A DNA stretch of 64,000 nt from Teredinibacter sp. KSP-S5-2 (GCF_032773895.1 NZ_CP120416.1:2106001-2170000), one strand, 5' to 3'. Positions 20,315-29,593 are shown, counted from the first letter of the stretch. The notes: generated by a model from the sequence alone, not told the origin. Made by a program: numbers and translations.

Positions 20315-20332
20315 CAGAATAGAGGCAACATC

Positions 20333-21442
20333 TTGCACACAGCTGACCCAGCAAACCAAATTCGCACCTGCTTTAGGCTTGACTTCCCCCATAGCCCCGA
20401 GGTTCATGGCTTTTCTCTCGATCTGGATTTAACTCTCCCTGGGCAAGGCGTCACAGCAATTTTTGGCCATTCGGGTTCCGGTAAAACCACTTTTTTACGC
20501 TGCATTGCAGGCTTGGAAAAGGCAAAGCACGGGCTGTTAACCATTCAGGGGGATACTTGGCAGGATGACAGAGTTTTTGTGCCAACCCATAAAAGATCCC
20601 TTGGATATGTATTCCAAGAGGCGGGGTTGTTTACTCACCTAACAGTTCAGGACAACTTGAACTTCGCCATCAAACGCGCAGCTCAGAGTCCTGCAGAAGA
20701 ATTAATTGAACACATTGTTGATACGATGGGAATCGCCCACTTATTTCATCGTTATCCGGCGCAACTATCCGGAGGGGAGCGTCAACGAACAGCCATTGCG
20801 CGAGCACTTTTGGTACAACCCCGGCTTTTATTAATGGATGAACCTCTCGCTTCTCTGGATATGGCACGCAAACAGGAAATACTGCCGTATCTTGAGCGTT
20901 TACGTACTAGTTTTGATGGCCCGATTTTTTACATCAGCCACTCTGTGAACGAAGTTGCGCGTTTGGCGGACCATGTTGTTGTTCTGGAAGAAGGACGGTG
21001 CATTGCCCAAGGCAGTGTAACTGATGTGTTTTCCCGTATTGATTTTCCACTTCAGCTTGGCAATGAAACCGGTGTGGTCATTCAAGGAAATATCACCGAG
21101 CGCGATGAACAATGGCATTTAGCCCTTGTTTCATTTCCAGGCGGAGAGCTTTGGTTGCGAGACGAAGGTCAGGCAATTGGGTCGGCCATCCGATTACAAA
21201 TCCTGGCCAGAGATATCAGCCTGACGCTTACCCCTCATGAAGATTCAAGCATTCTAAACCGTTTACGCGGTACCATAACGGATATCAAAGATGACATGGA
21301 CGCGTCGATGGTGTTGGTTCGTCTGCATGTTGGCAACGAATACCTTATTGCTCGTCTTACCAGGAAATCCCTCCACCAGCTTAATATTGAAGTCGGTAAG
21401 TACGTTTGGGCTCAAATAAAATCTGTTGCCATTGCTCGTTAA
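20333..21442 (+). CDS. modC: Molybdate ABC transporter ATP-binding protein
   Basis: 369 residues. ATPase domain with Walker A GHSGSGKTT, Q-loop GYVFQEAGLF, signature LSGGERQRTAIARALL, Walker B LLLMDEPLASLD and the H-loop HSVNEVARLAD, followed by a C-terminal TOBE/Mop-like domain (about 290-360) that binds oxyanions and senses substrate. It starts with TTG at 20333, preceded by AGAGGCA. It completes modABC. No modE regulator is present in the window. Confidence 0.93.
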   Translation: MHTADPANQIRTCFRLDFPHSPEVHGFSLDLDLTLPGQGVTAIFGHSGSGKTTFLRCIAGLEKAKHGLLTIQGDTWQDDRVFVPTHKRSLGYVFQEAGLFTHLTVQDNLNFAIKRAAQSPAEELIEHIVDTMGIAHLFHRYPAQLSGGERQRTAIARALLVQPRLLLMDEPLASLDMARKQEILPYLERLRTSFDGPIFYISHSVNEVARLADHVVVLEEGRCIAQGSVTDVFSRIDFPLQLGNETGVVIQGNITERDEQWHLALVSFPGGELWLRDEGQAIGSAIRLQILARDISLTLTPHEDSSILNRLRGTITDIKDDMDASMVLVRLHVGNEYLIARLTRKSLHQLNIEVGKYVWAQIKSVAIAR

Positions 21443-21575
21443 TCAAAAAAGAAAAGGGTATTCAATAGCTGATGCTCTATCTTCTATACTGAAAAAAAGT
21501 CTACCATTCGAGCTTGCTTAACCGGTTGTTGCACGGCAAATTCTCTGGTTTAAAAGACTATAAAAGGAGTGGAAG

Positions 21576-22058
21576 ATGAAACAATACTTCGAGCGATTAG
21601 CCAAAGCATTACTCGATGTGCCATACAATGAACTAGACACAACAGTACAGAAAGTCATCCATAGTATTGCTGAGAACTCAACCGTATCCGAAAACGTCAA
21701 CCTCTCATTCAGAGGCACACTAACCGTTGGCCAACGGGTTGCGGATAAAGTCGCAAGTTTTGGTGGTTCCTGGTCTTTTATCGGATTATTTTTTGCTTTC
21801 ATTATTGTCTGGATCATCTTAAATAGTGTTTGGTTGGTTGAAAAAAGTATTTTTGATCCGTACCCATTTATTTTGCTTAATTTGGGATTATCAACATTAG
21901 CTGCGTTTCAGGCACCGATTATTATGATGTCGCAAAATCGGCAGGCGGCAAAGGATAGAATTAAGCAGGACGCTTCATACGAAATAAACTTAAAGCTTGA
22001 ATTAGAAATCATGCGTTTACATACCAAACTTGATGAATTAAACCAAAAAATGACCTGA
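21576..22058 (+). CDS. DUF1003 family membrane protein
   Basis: 160 residues. The conserved DUF1003 core ADKVASFGGSWSFIG is followed by two membrane helices (residues ~67-85 and ~98-115), then FDPYPFILLNLGLSTLAAFQAPIIMMSQNRQAAKDR and a charged helical tail. AAAGGAG precedes the start. It is followed after 23 bases by zntB, suggesting a shared operon and perhaps a role in cation homeostasis. The family's function is not established. Confidence 0.85.
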   Translation: MKQYFERLAKALLDVPYNELDTTVQKVIHSIAENSTVSENVNLSFRGTLTVGQRVADKVASFGGSWSFIGLFFAFIIVWIILNSVWLVEKSIFDPYPFILLNLGLSTLAAFQAPIIMMSQNRQAAKDRIKQDASYEINLKLELEIMRLHTKLDELNQKMT

Positions 22059-22081
22059 TTACATACAAACTGAGATCTGTC

Positions 22082-23053
22082 ATGGAAAACACTACCCCTG
22101 CTATTTTTATCAAAGTTCTGGACAAAAAAGGCGGATGTATTGAATACAGTGATTTACATGAAGCCAAACAAAGCAAACAGCCATTATGGGTTCATATAAA
22201 TGGCAACCACCCCAATGCAATGGAGTCATTCCGTGAAGCGGCAGAAGGGATTGATGAACACAGTCTCGCTGCGCTTTTTGATGAAAATGTTCGTCCAAGA
22301 GCGCTGGAGCTAGAGAAAGGCATGCTGGTTATCCTACGTGGCATTAATCACAACAAGAATGCCCAGCCAGAAGATATGATTTCGGTGCGAATCTGGATTA
22401 CACCGAATAGTATCGTCAGTATGCGTTATCGAAGATCCAGAGCAGTTATGAGTGTTGCAGAACGTTTGGATGTTGGTAGCGGCCCGACAAGCATACCGGA
22501 TTTATTGGTTTCTGTTATCTCAACTTTATTATCCTATACCGAAGTGATTATCGAACAGATTCAAGAACAGTTAGATCACCTTGAAGACCAGATTCTGGAT
22601 CACCCAAATAAAAAAATGCGCAAGGATATTTCCAACGTACTTAGAAAAGCCATAATGCTTCGACGTTATATCGCCCCCCAACATGACGCCGTTAATATTA
22701 TTCGTTATGTGGACGCACTCACACCCCATAAAAAGAGCCAGCGGAGAATGCACGAATCACTGGATAACTTATTGCGAGATATCGAAGATCTGGATTCAAT
22801 TCGAGAAAGGGCGCATGTTGTAAAAGATGAATTAGCCAGTTCACTTTCGGATAAACTAAACCGTAACTTGTATTTACTCTCGGTTATTACAGCTATATTT
22901 TTACCGTTAGGTTTTCTAACCGGGTTATTTGGTGTCAACGTTGGTGGCATGCCTGGAGTGGGAGAGCCTCAGGCATTTACAGTGTTCTCGTTAATTCTTT
23001 TTGCCCTCGTAGCGATACAAATTATTTTGTTTCGGGTGTTTAAGTGGTTTTAA
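22082..23053 (+). CDS. zntB: Zinc/cation transporter, CorA superfamily (ZntB-like)
   Basis: 323 residues. A large cytoplasmic domain (WVHINGNHPNAMESFR, FDENVRPRALELEKGMLVILRGI) and a long helix lead to two C-terminal membrane helices. The periplasmic loop reads GVNVGGMPGV, i.e. GxN with an insertion as in ZntB rather than the CorA GMN. ZntB mediates zinc movement driven by proton gradient in enterobacteria. The ion here is inferred. It converges tail-to-tail with the LysR gene. Confidence 0.88.
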   Translation: MENTTPAIFIKVLDKKGGCIEYSDLHEAKQSKQPLWVHINGNHPNAMESFREAAEGIDEHSLAALFDENVRPRALELEKGMLVILRGINHNKNAQPEDMISVRIWITPNSIVSMRYRRSRAVMSVAERLDVGSGPTSIPDLLVSVISTLLSYTEVIIEQIQEQLDHLEDQILDHPNKKMRKDISNVLRKAIMLRRYIAPQHDAVNIIRYVDALTPHKKSQRRMHESLDNLLRDIEDLDSIRERAHVVKDELASSLSDKLNRNLYLLSVITAIFLPLGFLTGLFGVNVGGMPGVGEPQAFTVFSLILFALVAIQIILFRVFKWF

Positions 23054-23932
23054 TCAGGCGCTGTTATCCATTGGGTAGGTCGGTTTAAGCTCCAGCTCGG
23101 TTAACAACTGCACCACGGGCTTAATTGCTTGAATATGGTCAGAGTGTTTATTAAATACGGCAAACACTTCGCGGCTGACCGTGGTAAACGACTGCATGGT
23201 ATGAAGTCGGCCACTGTTAATATGAGGCTCCACCAGGGCAACAGGCAAAAATGCGGCACCACCGTGGGCAAGCAAAAATTCCAGGGCAATATGGGTTTGG
23301 CTGGTGTGTAACTTAGGGGCAATAGGCTCGTTAAACAGTTTGGCATATTGCAGATTAAACGCAGTTCCCCAATCAACAAACACATAGCCTAGTGTCAATA
23401 TGTCCTCAATACGATGAATTGGCTGGCTGGCAATCAGTGCTAATTCAATTTCACCGATTTTGATTGTCTCAATCTCCAGTGTATTGGGCGGATCAAGCAA
23501 TACAATTGCATCCAGACGACCAGCCAACAGCGCTCGGGTTAACTCTTGAGGCGTGTTGATTTCGGTACGAATAAACAGGTTAGGGAAGCTGGTAGCGAGC
23601 TTAGGCAGTATGGATTGTAAAAAAGTATCCCAAAGGTTGGAGGTGCTCCCCAAAGCCAGTTGAATATTTTTTGTTGGCGCTGCACCGACATCCTGTAAAG
23701 CTAACTGCCAGGCGGCCAGAATATTCTCCGCATGGGGCAGTAGACGTTCACCGGCACTGGTCAGTAGAATATTGTTTCGTTCGCGAGTAAACAATGGAAC
23801 GCCGAAGGTCTCCTCCAGCTGCTTAATTCTAAAACTCACCGCAGATTGAGTAAGGTATAAGTTATCCGCAGTTTGGCCAAAATGTCGTGTCTTGGATAAC
23901 TCCAGAAATGTGCGTAGTAGATCTGTATTCAT
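23054..23932 (-). CDS. hdfR: LysR-type transcriptional regulator, HdfR-like
   Basis: 292 residues. The N-terminal winged HTH, MNTDLLRTFLELSKTRHFGQTADNLYLTQSAVSFRIKQLEE, closely resembles E. coli HdfR, a regulator of flhDC. The effector domain (residues ~90-290) is the usual LysR substrate-binding fold and is much less conserved, so the target may differ. It directly abuts zntB in convergent orientation. Confidence 0.75.
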   Translation of the reverse strand: MNTDLLRTFLELSKTRHFGQTADNLYLTQSAVSFRIKQLEETFGVPLFTRERNNILLTSAGERLLPHAENILAAWQLALQDVGAAPTKNIQLALGSTSNLWDTFLQSILPKLATSFPNLFIRTEINTPQELTRALLAGRLDAIVLLDPPNTLEIETIKIGEIELALIASQPIHRIEDILTLGYVFVDWGTAFNLQYAKLFNEPIAPKLHTSQTHIALEFLLAHGGAAFLPVALVEPHINSGRLHTMQSFTTVSREVFAVFNKHSDHIQAIKPVVQLLTELELKPTYPMDNSA

Positions 23933-24118
23933 GGATTTAAGTCGATCAAAACTATTTATCGAAATGCCGAAAAAAAGTCATTCTACACACTTTTTACGCA
24001 AAACCATAATGCCGAAACATGTTAAATCGGCGTCCGAATCACCTTTAAAACCCTTAGGACAAAGCATCTTATGCTCAGTGGATGAAAGCAGCCGCTAGGG
24101 CTTAAGTTGATTAATTCT

Positions 24119-24333
24119 ATTAATCAATAACCGATCACATCACATAGAACACCCGGGAAACCATTATGTTGTCAACAGCCGAATGTAAAGGTACTGAAGT
24201 CTTGCTGATGAGCATAAGTCATTGCGGTGGGCTTTGCGCCAAAATATTCGAGCAAGAAAACAAATAGAAGTATCGATTAGGGCAGGAGATTAGTGACAGC
24301 ATCTCAACAGTAGATGGATAAACAGGGTAGCAG
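24119..24333. other. Noncoding gap upstream of the HdfR-like gene
   Basis: A stretch of about 215 bases with no convincing gene. It holds one 33-codon ORF on the plus strand (24166-24267, with GGGAAA eleven bases upstream and three Cys) that I cannot support as a gene. Otherwise nothing recognised. Confidence 0.4.
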
Positions 24334-24353
24334 AAGCAGCCTTTCGGCTGCTT
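24334..24353 (-). terminator. Hairpin after the 67-residue gene
   Basis: AAGCAGCC, a TTTC loop and GGCTGCTT form an 8-bp stem two bases beyond the stop of the small minus-strand gene at 24356. On that strand it has a GAAA tetraloop. No T tract follows. Confidence 0.55.
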
Positions 24354-24355
24354 GC

Positions 24356-24559
24356 TTAGTGATCAAAACGTGGGCGGTGTTCGGCGCTTTTTTGTCGTTT
24401 TACCGGTTTTTGTAGCAACACGCCTTTGCTGCGATGAGAACGCTTAAAACGAATCTCCTCCAATGAAATGCCTTTTCGCCTGTCTCGTGATCGCAAAGGG
24501 CAAAGCGAGGTCTGCTCTTCGTAACGTCGATCATGACAAGGGGATTGTTGGTGAGACAT
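24356..24559 (-). CDS. Small basic hypothetical protein
   Basis: 67 residues, rich in Arg, Lys, His and Ser, with no known domain. GAGG lies about ten bases before the ATG, and a stable hairpin follows the stop at once. Both favour a real gene. It may be expressed with the 62-residue secreted protein just upstream (32-bp gap). Confidence 0.45.
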   Translation of the reverse strand: MSHQQSPCHDRRYEEQTSLCPLRSRDRRKGISLEEIRFKRSHRSKGVLLQKPVKRQKSAEHRPRFDH

Positions 24560-24590
24560 ATAGAGACACCTCAGTCAAAAAAATTAAGGG

Positions 24591-24779
24591 TTAACCATTA
24601 TTTTCAGTTGTTTGAGGACAGTCGATGAAGTCACCGTTTTCATCCTCGTAAACAGAATAAAGCTCACATTGCTCTTGGACACTTAAGGGCTTTTCATCTG
24701 TTTCTGCTTCCCCCTGAGCCAGACAATTGGTTGTCATAGCCAAGGCCATTAGAGCGATGCAGTAAACCGAATTTTTCAT
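24591..24779 (-). CDS. Small secreted acidic protein
   Basis: 62 residues. The first ~22 (MKNSVYCIALMALAMTTNCLA) form a signal peptide. The mature part is acidic with two Cys (EQCELYSVYEDENGDFIDCPQ), which could form a disulfide. No family recognised. The ribosome site is weak. Confidence 0.55.
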   Translation of the reverse strand: MKNSVYCIALMALAMTTNCLAQGEAETDEKPLSVQEQCELYSVYEDENGDFIDCPQTTENNG

Positions 24780-25115
24780 AGTAATATCTCAAAGTGAGTT
24801 GGTTGTGAGAAGCATATTGTTCTGGGGAATTTCCGGAGTAAAGTGAATCTTTTTTGTGTTTTCAAACAAAAAATTTTGTGGAGAACCGCCCCTGAACGAG
24901 TATTTAGAGTGGCAGATAACGACGACATGAAACAACGGATGTGAGCGCCCTGATCCGCTGCAACGTGCATAGCAAGTGCCTTTTCCTTGGTTTAATCTGC
25001 ATACAATCTGGCACGAGAGATGCTAAAATACGGATAACACAAGCGTTTGATTGGCGCGGGCTTAGAGAGTAAGTTTGGATACGCCTCCCAGAAAAGGGTG
25101 CTTTAGGACAGTTCC
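24780..25115. other. Noncoding gap
   Basis: 336 bases between divergent genes. It contains only short uninformative ORFs. A stretch with TTTTTTGTGTTTTCAAAC (around 24849) and an AT-rich segment are seen. It presumably carries promoters for both neighbours, none of which I can place with confidence. Confidence 0.4.
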
Positions 25116-25886
25116 ATGCAATGCAATATAAAAAATAGAATAGAAATTAAATCCACTTCCTTGATTCGGTTAACTCGGGAACTATCGAACAAAACAACCA
25201 AGCTGGTCGACTGCCAAGCCAAAATCACTTCGGGCGTATACAAACATCAAGTTCTGACTAGTATGGTCTTGAGTCAGATACAAATTATTCATCACGCACC
25301 GAAAAAAGGGTGCACTCGTGCTGAGTACTTCAATTTATTGTTCAAAGAGTACTCAGAGTACAGCAAAAAGCTGATTGAAAAATGCATTGTCTATGGGCGT
25401 TTGGTTAAGGAAATTAAATGGATTCCGGGTCAGATAAAAAATGTACACAATGCGCTATGCAAGGACACCAAAATTCAGTTTCAAATGTACCCGATCGAAC
25501 CAGAACGAAACTTCGCAATACGTTATGTGCACGATGATATTCGCATGGCCATTACTGGAGTTGAAAATTATTTAGCTGTTAGCGTTCGACACACACTTTT
25601 TGTCTGCAACACCTTACGTGAAATTCTGAAATTAATTAGTGAGATCCGGTATATTGATAGCCGATTACTAAAGACGACCTACAAGCACAAAGTCTACTAT
25701 TCGGAAGAATCACTACTGCGAAAATCCGTTAGGCTATCCAAGTTTTATCAGTCGACAGAAAAAGAACTGTCCAGGCAAATTATTGAGCTTTCCTCCAATG
25801 TAGACTCTTTGTATGAAAGCATACGGCTAAGCAATCAAGCCGCTCCAACAACTAAAATGTTCAAGGCTAAAGTGGCTTATGCCTAG
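25116..25886 (+). CDS. Hypothetical helical protein
   Basis: 256 residues, basic and predicted almost entirely alpha-helical. There is no signal peptide, membrane segment or recognised domain. It shares the general character (helical, KEIKWIPGQIKNV segment) of the 119-residue protein at 18209, but I see no clear alignment. The ATG at 25116 lacks an obvious ribosome site, and an internal start is possible. Confidence 0.55.
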   Translation: MQCNIKNRIEIKSTSLIRLTRELSNKTTKLVDCQAKITSGVYKHQVLTSMVLSQIQIIHHAPKKGCTRAEYFNLLFKEYSEYSKKLIEKCIVYGRLVKEIKWIPGQIKNVHNALCKDTKIQFQMYPIEPERNFAIRYVHDDIRMAITGVENYLAVSVRHTLFVCNTLREILKLISEIRYIDSRLLKTTYKHKVYYSEESLLRKSVRLSKFYQSTEKELSRQIIELSSNVDSLYESIRLSNQAAPTTKMFKAKVAYA

Positions 25887-26229
25887 CGTAGGCGGTAAAA
25901 AAAGAGTTATATATCGTTGAACTGGTTAGTTTTTTATAAAAAGTTATAAACACTGCCTTGAAAAGTTGCTGCTCTCCCATATCTTAGTTGAAGCATAAAC
26001 AAGTTTGATCATGCCTTTTGTGCGATCTGTTGATTTTATTCTATGTTGCTCAGCGTCTGGATATATTATGAACTCAATCGATTCTCTTCTTAATCTTCAT
26101 CAACACCACACTGTGTGCATGCCTAATACGGCAACCTTCTTCGAACAGAAATTGTCAAAGCCATAAGCAGCCGACATCACAGTTTTACACGCCCATATCG
26201 AACTAAAATTCCATAAAGGGACAGACAAG
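25887..26229. other. Noncoding gap upstream of the DegQ-like gene
   Basis: 343 bases without a supportable gene. A 32-codon ORF at 26070 has no ribosome site. AAAGGGACAGA just before 26230 is the ribosome site of the protease gene. Confidence 0.4.
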
Positions 26230-27591
26230 ATGCTTAACTATATAAGTCGTTTATTTTTGATACTGATAGTTATCCCAATTAGCTTGGCCTACGGTGCATT
26301 GCCAGCGGCGGACAGGGAAGGGAACCCTTTGCCTTCTCTCGCTCCCATGCTAAAGGACGTTAATCCAGCAGTGGTAAACATTGCAACCTATTCGACCCAA
26401 CAATATACCTACAATCCTCTATTAAACGACCCGTTTTTCCGCCATTTCTTTAATATCCCAGAACCCAGGCAGCGTATACAGCCACAAAAGAAACAACAAA
26501 GCGCAGGGTCCGGCGTCATTGTTAACGCCAAGCGTGGCATCGTTATGACCAACTTCCATGTCATAAAAGGTGCAGATGAAATCCAGGTGTCCCTAATCGA
26601 TGGGCGAACATATCAAGCCAAGCTGCTGGGCAGCGACCCGGATCTTGATATCGCGATCCTGGAAATAAATGGTGAGGATCTAACGCAAGTCAGCCTGGCA
26701 AATTCTGACCGTCTGGAAGTAGGGGATTTTGTTGTAGCTATAGGCAACCCTTTCGGTCTTGGTCAAACCGTCACAACAGGTGTGGTCAGCGCACTAGGAA
26801 GAAGCGGGCTTGGTATAGAAGGCTATGAAAATTTTATTCAAACTGACGCTTCCATTAACCCAGGAAACTCAGGTGGCGCATTAGTCAATCTTAAAGGGGA
26901 ATTGGTGGGGATCAATACGGCTATCATCGCACCTTCCGGCGGTAATGTTGGAATCGGGTTTGCCATTCCTATCAATATGGCGAAAGCCAGTATGGAACAA
27001 ATTATTCGCCACGGTGAAGTGAAACGCGGGCAAATTGGTGTTGGTATTCAAGATATTACACAAGATCTGCGGAGTGCCTTCGGGCTAAAAAATGGTGTTC
27101 GAGGTGTATTGATTAGCAACGTAATGAGCGAGTCACCTGCAGATAAGGCGGGCCTTAAAGCAGGGGATATTATTCTCGAAGTGGACGGTCAGATAACCGA
27201 TTCACCTGCAAAATTCCGCAGTCAATTAGGAATAAAGAGCATCGACGACATCATTACGTTAACCGTATTAAGAGAAAACAAAACGCAAACAATTAGAGTT
27301 AAGGTTGGTGACCAACAATCTCTATTAAATTCTGGTCGCGCTCTACACCCAATGCTTGAAGGCGTCGAATTTAGCAACAACCCAAACAACAATGGCGTGA
27401 AAGTAATGGCCATTTCTCCGAGGTCTACAGCTGCATACAGCGGTTTAAGACCAGGAGACATAGTTGTTGCTGCTAATCGGATTCGTGTTACTGACATAAA
27501 CTCTTTTATGCAAGCGTTGAGAAAAAGCAAGCGCTCTGTGTTACTGCAGATTGAGAGAAACGGTAATACCTTTTTTGTTGTCATTCGCTAA
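26230..27591 (+). CDS. degQ: Periplasmic Do-family serine protease (DegQ/MucD-like)
   Basis: 453 residues. Signal peptide (to about ALA/YGALPA), trypsin-like domain with catalytic His in TNFHVIKGAD, Asp in DPDLDIAIL and Ser in TDASINPGNSGGALVNL, then two PDZ domains (about 260-350 and 365-450). The short loop LA region is of the DegQ/MucD type rather than DegP. It handles misfolded envelope proteins. It stands alone and is followed by a strong terminator. Confidence 0.93.
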   Translation: MLNYISRLFLILIVIPISLAYGALPAADREGNPLPSLAPMLKDVNPAVVNIATYSTQQYTYNPLLNDPFFRHFFNIPEPRQRIQPQKKQQSAGSGVIVNAKRGIVMTNFHVIKGADEIQVSLIDGRTYQAKLLGSDPDLDIAILEINGEDLTQVSLANSDRLEVGDFVVAIGNPFGLGQTVTTGVVSALGRSGLGIEGYENFIQTDASINPGNSGGALVNLKGELVGINTAIIAPSGGNVGIGFAIPINMAKASMEQIIRHGEVKRGQIGVGIQDITQDLRSAFGLKNGVRGVLISNVMSESPADKAGLKAGDIILEVDGQITDSPAKFRSQLGIKSIDDIITLTVLRENKTQTIRVKVGDQQSLLNSGRALHPMLEGVEFSNNPNNNGVKVMAISPRSTAAYSGLRPGDIVVAANRIRVTDINSFMQALRKSKRSVLLQIERNGNTFFVVIR

Positions 27592-27617
27592 AAGCGCGTG
27601 GAGAGCATGCGCTTCAG

Positions 27618-27652
27618 CGGGCAAGGCTTGAATGAATACCGAGCCTTGCCCG
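27618..27652 (+). terminator. Terminator after degQ
   Basis: CGGGCAAGGCT (27618-27628) pairs with AGCCTTGCCCG (27642-27652), an 11-bp stem with a 13-base loop, followed by AAAATTTAATTT. Located 27 bases after the degQ stop. Confidence 0.75.
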
Positions 27653-27863
27653 AAAATTTAATTTGTGTACAATGAATTTGATATGCAGATGTCATCTTAT
27701 ACCACGCACTTTTCAGGTGTAAAAATTCAAAAAAGTTGAAATTTTGTACTAAATTTAATTAGATCTCTAATATTATTCGTGTGTTATACCTGTACGTGAC
27801 AAAAGTTGGTGCAAATTTAAATTACATCGCAATGCGAACTCATCAATACGGCCGAAAAATATC

Positions 27864-28748
27864 ATGCCATTCTCCAAAAGCTACGCAAAAGTATGTTGTT
27901 TGATTCTTTTAATCCTCGTCAGCGTCTGGTCCACGGCAACAGAAACCAAAAACGAAGAAGAAATAAATACACTGGAAAAACCTTTATACACACCATTTAT
28001 AGAGCGTTACGTGCTGGATGAGTTGAAACAACTTCGCACAGACCTCGCCAATACCAAGCATGAACTCATGCAACAGATACTTGATAGGGAGCACACCTCA
28101 GTCGACAGGGCGGTTACATATGCAACTGACACGGTTACCTATTTCTTTTATCTGATCGCAGGGGTGTCTTCGATTTTGGTGTTAGTCGGCTGGACATCGA
28201 TCCGTGATATTAAGGAAAAAGTACAATCTATCGCCGACGAAAAAATACACAATCTGGTGACTGAATACGAAGCCAGACTTGATGCTATTGAGCAGCAGCT
28301 AAAGCAAAAAACTCGACACATTGAGGAAAATCGGGACGAAATAGAACTAACACAAGAAGTTCAATCGTTATGGTTACGTGCACAGCAGGAAAACTCTGCG
28401 GCTAATCGCATAGCTATATACGACCAAATCCTAAAACTAAAACCTGAAGATTGTGAAGCCTTAACCTATAAAGCCGATTCGGTACTAGAGCTTAACGAGC
28501 CCCAGTGGGCCGTCAACTTGTGTAATCAGGCTTTAACCATCGACCCAGGAAACAGTCACGCATTTTATCAACTGGCGTGCGCCCATACGGTTATGGGTTA
28601 CTACGAAGACGCAATTGATTATCTAAGCGAAGCCATTGCGCTCAGTGAAACCTTCCGCGACGACATTGAAACGGATCCAGCTCTAGTTGAACTAAGAGAG
28701 CTGGAGTCATTCAAAAATATGCTCAATAAAGGCAGCTCAGCCTCATAA
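27864..28748 (+). CDS. Membrane-anchored TPR protein
   Basis: 294 residues. An N-terminal signal or anchor (residues ~10-25), a second hydrophobic segment (about 92-112, FYLIAGVSSILVLVGW), a coiled coil (~115-165) and TPR-like repeats (about 175-275, with LKPEDCEALTYKADSVLELNEPQWAVNLCNQALTIDPGNSHAFYQLACAHTVMGYYEDAIDYLSEAI). Probably a scaffold. It is the last chromosomal gene before the dif site. Function not recognised. Confidence 0.7.
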   Translation: MPFSKSYAKVCCLILLILVSVWSTATETKNEEEINTLEKPLYTPFIERYVLDELKQLRTDLANTKHELMQQILDREHTSVDRAVTYATDTVTYFFYLIAGVSSILVLVGWTSIRDIKEKVQSIADEKIHNLVTEYEARLDAIEQQLKQKTRHIEENRDEIELTQEVQSLWLRAQQENSAANRIAIYDQILKLKPEDCEALTYKADSVLELNEPQWAVNLCNQALTIDPGNSHAFYQLACAHTVMGYYEDAIDYLSEAIALSETFRDDIETDPALVELRELESFKNMLNKGSSAS

Positions 28749-28824
28749 CTTAACCCGAGATAGTGGGCAACGAATGTCCTTGAATAGCCATGTGTCTATG
28801 TGGGGGTATACGGTTATATATCCA

Positions 28825-28852
28825 ATTTAACATAATATATATTATGCGCACT
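28825..28852 (-). other. Chromosomal dif site (XerCD target)
   Basis: On the + strand the XerD arm ATTTAACATAA (28825-28835) is followed by the six-base centre TATATA (28836-28841) and the XerC arm TTATGCGCACT (28842-28852). Its complement differs from the E. coli dif I know at only two of 28 positions (first base of the XerC arm and one base of the centre). dif resolves chromosome dimers at the terminus. It forms the left boundary of the tandem satellite element, so it was also the integration target. Gene orientation switches across it. Confidence 0.93.
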
Positions 28853-29003
28853 TATGTGTAGGAAAGGATACCCAGGGTATTTGGGGCTTTATCATCCCTG
28901 CGGTGCTCGTAGCCTGCGCGCCTCGGTCTTCATTAGCCCCAATCAATAAGCCGTCGTTTTATACCTGTACCTGCGGTACAGCCACAAAACTCTGGCTTAA
29001 TAC
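28853..29003. other. Left noncoding end of satellite copy 1
   Basis: Contains three inverted repeats: ATACCC-A-GGGTAT (28868-28880), TTGGGGCT with AGCCCCAA (28881-28888 and 28935-28942), and CTGTACC-TGC-GGTACAG (28965-28981). They lie between att and the last gene of the minus-strand operon, so they may terminate transcription or fold in single-stranded DNA next to att. Confidence 0.55.
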
Positions 29004-29246
29004 TTACAGACCTTTAAGCTGACTTTGAACCACATGAATAACAGAAAGAATCGAACTCAGCTCATTGATATGAGAAACAGACTCCAATGCTTTGTCTGAA
29101 GGTTCACCATCAGCATTAACATCAAAAACAAACGGATACATGGAGCAAACTTTCGCAGCTTTCTCGATAAGTTTCTGAAAGCCATCCTCATAAAGCCACT
29201 GATTCAAGCTATCGTTATCAACTTGGTCTACTAACTGATCAACCAT
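29004..29246 (-). CDS. Satellite small protein C (80 aa), copy 1
   Basis: Unknown acidic helical protein with segments MVDQLVDQVDNDSLNQWLYEDGFQKL and a final VIHVVQSQLKGL. I chose the ATG at 29246 because AAGGTG lies six bases before it. A TTG at 29285 would overlap the preceding gene by 25 bases. Last gene of the four-gene minus-strand operon. A diverged C-terminal fragment of a homologue survives at 35399-35521, showing the gene recurs in this element family. Confidence 0.7.
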   Translation of the reverse strand: MVDQLVDQVDNDSLNQWLYEDGFQKLIEKAAKVCSMYPFVFDVNADGEPSDKALESVSHINELSSILSVIHVVQSQLKGL

Positions 29247-29260
29247 AAGGATCACCTTAT

Positions 29261-29590
29261 TTAAGTTTTGCGTCTTTTCATCCAAAACGGCTCAGGCTCC
29301 CTGCCATTCAAGTACAATGGATTGCCGTCATAATCATAAATCATCCAATAAAAATCGATATTAACCCTAGCTATCGAACGTAACTTTTCCTCAAAGAAAA
29401 AATACAACTCATCAGTTTCATAGGTGGCCAAACCACCAAAATCAACGCGCTCAATTTCACGCCAATAAGACATAAAAGACCTGGCAACATCAGGAAAGTA
29501 TCTATAAAAACAATTCCCCTCAATGCGTCGATGATGATCATAAATTTCATCAAGCGGGTATAGATATTTTTTTATAGAAGACGATGCCAC
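29261..29590 (-). CDS. Satellite small protein B (109 aa), copy 1
   Basis: Unknown protein rich in aromatic residues (CFYRYFPDVARSFMSYWREIERVDFGG, LYFFFEEKLRSIARVNIDFYWMIYD). No signal peptide or membrane helix. It starts with GTG three bases after the stop of the upstream gene, indicating translational coupling. In CTX/RS1 the gene behind rstA is rstB, which binds ssDNA. Whether this or the preceding 74-residue protein fills that role cannot be told from sequence. Confidence 0.7.
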   Translation of the reverse strand: MASSSIKKYLYPLDEIYDHHRRIEGNCFYRYFPDVARSFMSYWREIERVDFGGLATYETDELYFFFEEKLRSIARVNIDFYWMIYDYDGNPLYLNGREPEPFWMKRRKT

Positions 29591-29593
29591 AAC

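Noticed and set aside
24166-24267. 33-codon ORF with three Cys, possible peptide gene
   Set aside because: Weakly placed ribosome site, no export or maturation gene nearby; not enough support.
26070-26168. 32-codon ORF before degQ
   Set aside because: No ribosome site and no recognisable features.
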